Below, piece by piece: positions 60,101 to 64,000 of a stretch of 64,000 nucleotides of DNA. The translations under genes were made by a program, and so were the position numbers. Origin of the DNA: Takakia lepidozioides (lineage: Eukaryota > Streptophyta > Takakiopsida > Takakiales > Takakiaceae); NCBI GenBank assembly GCA_030704615.1, contig CM060731.1, forward strand, positions 41,664,001 to 41,728,000. The letters run 5' to 3'. The stretch's first letter is position 1. Every line of letters starts with the position of its first letter. The notes below the pieces were generated by a model. The model was not told where the DNA came from. It saw only the letters and a program-made list of their open reading frames with translations, and did no database searches.

Positions 60101-60668
60101 CTGTTGCACCGGGTTGCAGCCTCTCTCAGAATGAGGCGGATACTCTATCTGCAGCAGGATTTCGAATGGTGCAACGCACAGACGTCCCGGCCCACGCATT
60201 TCCAGTTCCTCAGACCCAGCCATTGCAGACTGCTCGGTCCAGTAGAGACGGATTGGACAATTCTGCACATCCCACAATGCGATTCGGAAGAGTGAAGAGA
60301 TGACACCCTCCCAACAAGTTAAATGAGACTCGGATTGCCAATGCTCTTGGGATGGCCTGCACTATTCTGAGCTCCGTGGACGTACCTTCACCCGGCCTAG
60401 GCGTGTTTATCGGATGGCAACGGCCGGCTCGGCTGTACGCGACAATGTATACACAATTACGATTGGAGTGGAACCGACTTGCAATTGTACGGACTTCTCG
60501 TTGATGGAAGCAAAGAAGGGTTCAAAGTATTATCCGTGCAAGCATCTGTATTACATTTACCTGAAGAGGTTGAGGATGAACGTGACTATTGATGACTTTA
60601 TTCATGCACCGGCGTTGAGTGTGAACGAGCTGCACAAACTCCTCCTTAGGGATTCCAGAAATCATTGA
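57173..60668 (+). pseudogene. MULE-like transposase with SWIM zinc finger (element C)
   Basis: One frame runs from ATG 57,173 to 59,164 and is interrupted only by TGA 57,659, TGA 58,034, TAG 58,496 and TAG 59,141. An intron follows (59,165-59,250; GAG/GTGAGT to GTGCAG), then a second frame to about 60,303 with further stops. The core reads GDLSNSWVMFDHIKRITNHQ, then RGFMADNAQANWAAIRRVYG and ERSCGFHFLQSLSQYTTRLV: Asp in the first two blocks and a C-x2-H region, as in Mutator-type transposases. After the intron comes MPTTNMAESVHSSWRASSAA. The end, after one more frame change or intron near 60,340, is a SWIM finger (CNCTDFSLMEAKKG, YYPCKHLYYIYLK). The N-part (GSVFLAEERKDSNGVFVESI) is unrecognised. 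Similar SWIM-type proteins are common in lycophytes, mosses and ferns. Confidence 0.7.
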
Positions 60669-60829
60669 TGGGACAAAGGGAATCCTCCATATGGATATTT
60701 TCAATTGCATTTTCATGTATCAGATTTTTTTTTGCAGTGTAATGAAATGCCCCCCAAAACTCCTGGAATGAGGCAATATTCCATTCAAACTGAGATCCAA
60801 CAGAAACAATTGTGGGACCATTTCTGGAA

Positions 60830-61170
60830 AAATAGCGCCGAATTTCTCTATTTTGGGCCGAAAACTGGCTAAGTCCCTACATGCACTGGTACCCCTGTGT
60901 CTGGAAAAATGGCGCCGAATTTCCCTATTTTGGGCCGAAAACTGGCTAAGTCCGAACATGCACGGGAACGATGTCTGGAAAAATAGCGCCGAATTTCTTG
61001 TTACATGGCCCAGAACTGCCCAACATCTGTGCAATCCCCGGCACCATGTACCGAAATTTGGCGCCACATTTCCAAATTTTGGGCTTACACACCTGTCATG
61101 AGGGGACCTATAGCCGCGGAATTCGGCACCATTTTTCGCCAGAGAAACCTATTACCGCAAAATTCGGCGC
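60830..61170. repeat. right sub-terminal repeats of element C
   Basis: Boxes GGAAAAATAGCGCCGAATTT, GGAAAAATGGCGCCGAATTT and GGAAAAATAGCGCCGAATTT lie near 60,828, 60,903 and 60,976, followed by TTTGGCGCCACATTT, ATTCGGCACCATTTTT and ATTCGGCGCCATTTTT. The segment GGGCCGAAAACTGGCTAAGT (twice) matches the 146-bp array at the left end in inverted order. Confidence 0.85.
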
Positions 61171-61339
61171 CATTTTTGCACATGTCGCTGGGAATTGGCA
61201 TGAGCGGAAGACGAAATATCATGAGCACAACTCTCAAAACTACAATTTTCCCTTCAAGGTGCCGAATAATATATTTGTTTTTTCTGACACATTGCATTAA
61301 ATTAATGTTTTATAATGTTTTTTATTTTCGAAATTTGTA

Positions 61340-61411
61340 CTTCTGCTCATGAAAACCGATTGTCTTGCTACTCCGCTCATGCCGCTCATGCTCATGAAAT
61401 AGCTAACCTCC
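61340..61411. repeat. right terminal repeat of element C
   Basis: GCTCATGAAAACC, then CCGCTCATGCCGCTCATGCT, CATGAAATAGCTAACCTCC. Its reverse complement starts GGAGGTTAGCTATTTCATGA, close to the left end of element A. Confidence 0.6.
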
Positions 61412-61599
61412 AGTAAACACAGTAAGGTAAATTGATAACATGAAGGCAAGAAGGAATACAAATAGGAAGCACAACCATGATTCACTAGCTGTAGGTCGTG
61501 ACTGATTGTTCTGAGCGGGCTGAGTGCTTAGAGATATCCAACTCTTCTATCTTGGAGTTTCCACCTCGGATAACAAAGGGATGGTTGAGTAAAAGCCGC

Positions 61600-62571
61600 T
61601 CGACACCGCCATTGGTACAAGCAATCATTCCCATGTTGGTCAATCCCCCAGAATGCCGTCTTTTGCTTGTCAGCCTCTTTGATTGGCAACTGGTGGTAAC
61701 CGGATCACAAGTCCAATGTGCTAAACACCTTTGCATGCCCAATGGCATCAAAGATCTCATCTGGAGTTGGCATGACATATCTATCGGACTTAGACTGACG
61801 GTTCACAAGACGATAGTCCCCACACATCCTTCTTTCTGTCCAATTGCCATATATATCCTTCTTAGCTGGCATCACCATTGCCGAGGCATACTCCCCACCT
61901 GACAACTCCACCAATCCAGCTTCAAACAACTCCATAGTCCGTGACTGGATCAATGACCTCTCCATGTCACTATACCGGTAGGGCCTTCGAAAGATTGGCG
62001 TGTCACTTGCCAAATCAATACGAATCTCCTGACCCTTCAAACTCCCCAAATCCTTCAAACCGAAAGCAAAGCAATTTCTATAAGCCCTTAGAAATCGCTG
62101 GATCCTCCGTCTCTCTCCTCCGGTGACTGTAGGTCCAACATCCGGTTCCCAATTGTCCTCAGTGACTGCAACCTTGGGTACACCAGGCTTAGAGATAGGA
62201 GACGAATCCTTTGGTTACTAGATAGCAACCTCTTGGGCCTTGTCCGCCCACTCTGACTGTGGCGTAGCCTCCACTTGCTCCGCCATAGCCACCTTGAGAA
62301 CATCCTCTGGGGAAGAAACATCGTCAACCTCTTCAAAAACCTTAGTCACCTTGGCCTCCAACTGATCCTCAGTGTATGGCTCTCCCCACTCCTCATACTG
62401 CTGCTTGAGAGATCCAATAACTCTCTCTTTGCGCATCTTATCCCATATCTGCCATAGATGTTTGCACCCCATGATCCTGTGCTCGCCCCCACTCACTGCC
62501 TCCACCGTCCCGGTTGGAAGAGAGGGTGCAATATCCAATGGGAGTGCGGAAGTAGCCACCAATGCTTGCAT
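61600..62571 (-). pseudogene. Ty3/gypsy reverse transcriptase, 5' part
   Basis: A linker frame (62,571-62,218) and the RT share one frame, with TAG TAA at 62,218-62,213. The RT start reads IRIDLASDTPIFRRPYRYSD, AGLVELSGGEYASAMVMPAK, MCGDYRLVNRQSKSDRYVMP and HAKVFSTLDL. This is the fingers and palm opening of Ty3/gypsy RT. A TGA at 61,705-61,707 stands where the family has Arg (before SGYHQLPI). Similarity goes on to FWGIDQHGNDCLYQW near 61,615 and then stops before the YxDD active-site segment, so it cannot act as RT. Confidence 0.8.
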
Positions 62572-62599
62572 CTCTGTTGCTCAGCCATACACAAGCCAA

Positions 62600-63575
62600 T
62601 GACCCATGTCAAGCAATTGAGATCCATTGCCTGACCCTACACCTGGCATCGTGATGCCTCTGACAGAGCTGGCACAACTGTAGTGCCCGTGGAAAATCCC
62701 ATTGCCCGCTCTCGCTCATCCGCATTGGGCTCCACCAATTGCTGTAGCACACTGTCCCAAATCAACCCAAGACCATTGTCTCAAAAAGCATGAGACGAGG
62801 GAAAGCTCATGAGCGTAGGCAAAGCTGCACGTGGCTGCCCCACTCGATTGACCACCGCCAAAGGTGGACGATCATCATGTCGCACTCTCTGTGGTTGCCT
62901 CCCTTGGTCCAAAATGCCCTCAACCGTGAGGTTGGGTGGCCGTTGAATGGAATCATAGGCTCTCTTGAGCAACTCTAGTGGTGCAAGATTGATCCACCAC
63001 AACCTAGGCCTATGTGCCCGTGAACCCACTGCAGCTGCATCCAACAATACAGCTGGTCCAATCCATGACCGGATCTGATGCACACTGGCCATAACCTTGG
63101 CCCGAGAATCCCCCATGAGAGGAATATTCTCCAAGATGTAAGCTGAAGGTTGCACTTGCCTCACTTGCAAGTCACGCAACACTCGCAACATCTCCCAGAA
63201 CAAATGCGATCGTGCATCATGCAAGCCATTCCCATGACCTGCGGGAGAGACGTGTCCTTGGCAAGGCCATCCAGCTATCACCAAGTCAATGGCACCATGC
63301 CGGTCCAAATCATCCGCCCCCAGCAAGGTAATGTCTGCTGGCAAGGCCTTTTGATACCCTTGAATTGCTGAGAGAGGCAACAACTCAGGATATTGATGTG
63401 TGAGCAAGGCAACATGGCGCATGGAAACACGCCGAGCAATCTCATCCTTCTCCACATACAAGTACTTGCGTACTTTGATTCCTGCTTGCAACACTCCTGG
63501 GCTCATGCCTCCAAACAGGTCTAGCAGACAAATGCCTGAGTTCGGTTGTTGCCAGATAATGGGCACTGTGTCCAA
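62600..63575 (-). pseudogene. C5-cytosine DNA methyltransferase inside a retrotransposon pol
   Basis: Motifs in order: I, LLDLFGGMSPGVLQAGI; II, YLYVEKDEIA; IV, LVIAGWPCQGH with the catalytic Pro-Cys; VI, YILENIPLMGD; VIII-like, GSRAHRPRLWWINLA; then, past a TGA at 62,781, IX-like ADERERAMGFSTGTT and X-like GQAMDLN near 62,625. Order and spacing fit a C5 methyltransferase, which methylates DNA cytosine through a covalent Cys intermediate. A second stop (TAG) precedes the last motif and a frame change joins it to the RT. C5 methyltransferases captured by Ty3-type retrotransposons have been reported in dinoflagellates and the charophyte Klebsormidium. Here the gene is N-terminal to RT. Confidence 0.85.
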
Positions 63576-64000
63576 ATGAGCTAACTAAGGAGGTCCAGGT
63601 GATGTCACTGAACTCCCTTCACTCACCAATGGATAGGCCTCCTGCCATGCTTGGTGCACACACTTGCATGCTACTCGATGCAAATTCCCAACTGTACCCC
63701 ATAGTGGAATATGAACAGACACATGAGGAAGCAAATCAGCCTTATATGCCAATTGTTTGTCCTCATCAGGTGGTGGCCTATCATTTGCATGGCTATTTCC
63801 CTCCAAGAGCTCACCACCCCAAGCCACCACCCCTGAAAATGCAGCCAATGTGGGCATCATGTTCCTATGATCCACCGCTACATTCCCAATAAACCGCACT
63901 GGGAGCAGTGCACATCGGCCATCTCTTGACTGCCACTCCGGCCTGTAGGATGTCATTTCCTCCCAAAAGTCCAAAGTAAACCCCATGGGGTACAACACAG

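Larger units (their letters stand above)
50490..61411. mobile_element. DNA element C: ParB-like gene and MULE-like transposase, divergent
   Basis: About 10.9 kb. Order: 146-bp array; ParB-like multi-exon gene (-); central GGCGCC arrays 55,030-56,840; transposase with SWIM finger (+); sub-terminal repeats 60,830-61,170 related to the left array; right terminal repeat ending ...CATGAAATAGCTAACCTCC. A matching CATGAGC-rich left end is not seen at 50,490, so the left end is truncated or lies elsewhere. Both genes read outward from the central arrays. All coding parts contain nonsense changes, so the copy is inactive. Confidence 0.6.
61485..64000 (-). mobile_element. Ty3/gypsy-type pol fragment with embedded C5 DNA methyltransferase
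   Basis: Reads minus and runs off the right edge. Order in sense: a frame 63,998-63,585 (AWGGELLEGNSHANDRPPPD), C5 methyltransferase 63,575-62,600, a linker (GCKHLWQIWDKMRKERVIGS) and reverse transcriptase from about 62,060. The first two share one frame separated by a TAG at 63,585. After the RT palm start the copy collapses near 61,600, about 190 bases from the end of element C. Neither LTR nor integrase is visible in the window. Confidence 0.75.

Noticed and set aside
34261-61411. Reading A plus B plus C as one single 27-kb transposon
   Set aside because: The end of A matches the end of C, but C has its own complete ParB-like gene and sub-terminal arrays and B has its own two ends. Separate or nested elements explain more; the single-element view is kept only as an alternative.

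Overview
The window looks like nuclear DNA of a non-flowering land plant; a fern fits best but this is inferred. Genes are split by many GT-AG introns. Three nuclear genes can be rebuilt exon by exon with consistent phases. PLS-type PPR fragments, LINE debris and large transposons fill much of the rest.

Genic half (about 8.8-28.3 kb). Three genes: (1) 8,831-15,923 (-), a 16-exon gene for a plastid-type protein of the cyanobacterial 'coenzyme F420-0:L-glutamate ligase-like' family; (2) 17,776-22,720 (+), an 11-exon lpxA gene (UDP-GlcNAc O-acyltransferase, first step of lipid A synthesis) divergent from gene 1; (3) 23,999-28,285 (-), a 7-exon RING-CH (RINGv) membrane E3 ligase, convergent with lpxA. 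LINE fragments lie in introns of genes 1 and 3, and an antisense PPR fragment lies in an intron of lpxA. 0-8.8 kb and 28.3-34.2 kb carry no gene I recognise, only tandem repeats, microsatellites and a short dispersed repeat family.

Transposon half (34.2-64 kb). Three related terminal-repeat DNA elements, called A (34.26-37.5), B (39.74-46.89) and C (50.49-61.41), share an unusual plan. Where ends are visible they carry runs of GCTCATGA/CATGAGC. Sub-terminal and central arrays are built on a GGCGCC-centred palindrome (TTTCGGCGCCGAAA and relatives). On one side of the central array is a gene whose parts encode a ParB-like DGNHR-box domain, a permuted (beta-class, N6_N4_Mtase-like) DNA methyltransferase, and an acidic tail with a GEDGIFE motif. 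On the other side, divergently, is a MULE-like transposase with a SWIM zinc finger. C keeps the transposase and the ParB half, B keeps the methyltransferase and a SWIM remnant, and A joins the ParB module directly to the GEDGIFE tail. That junction ties the modules into one ancestral gene. I consider this ParB-methyltransferase transposon the most novel system in the window. B has also acquired a PPR fragment and LINE-like repeats. Between B and C is a gag-only LTR-element remnant (46.9-48.7 kb).

At the right edge (61.5-64 kb, -) is part of a Ty3/gypsy-type pol in which a C5-cytosine DNA methyltransferase precedes the reverse transcriptase. In C, the gag remnant and this pol, nearly every in-frame stop can be explained by C-to-T change of CGA, CAG or CAA. 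This is consistent with decay under heavy cytosine methylation.
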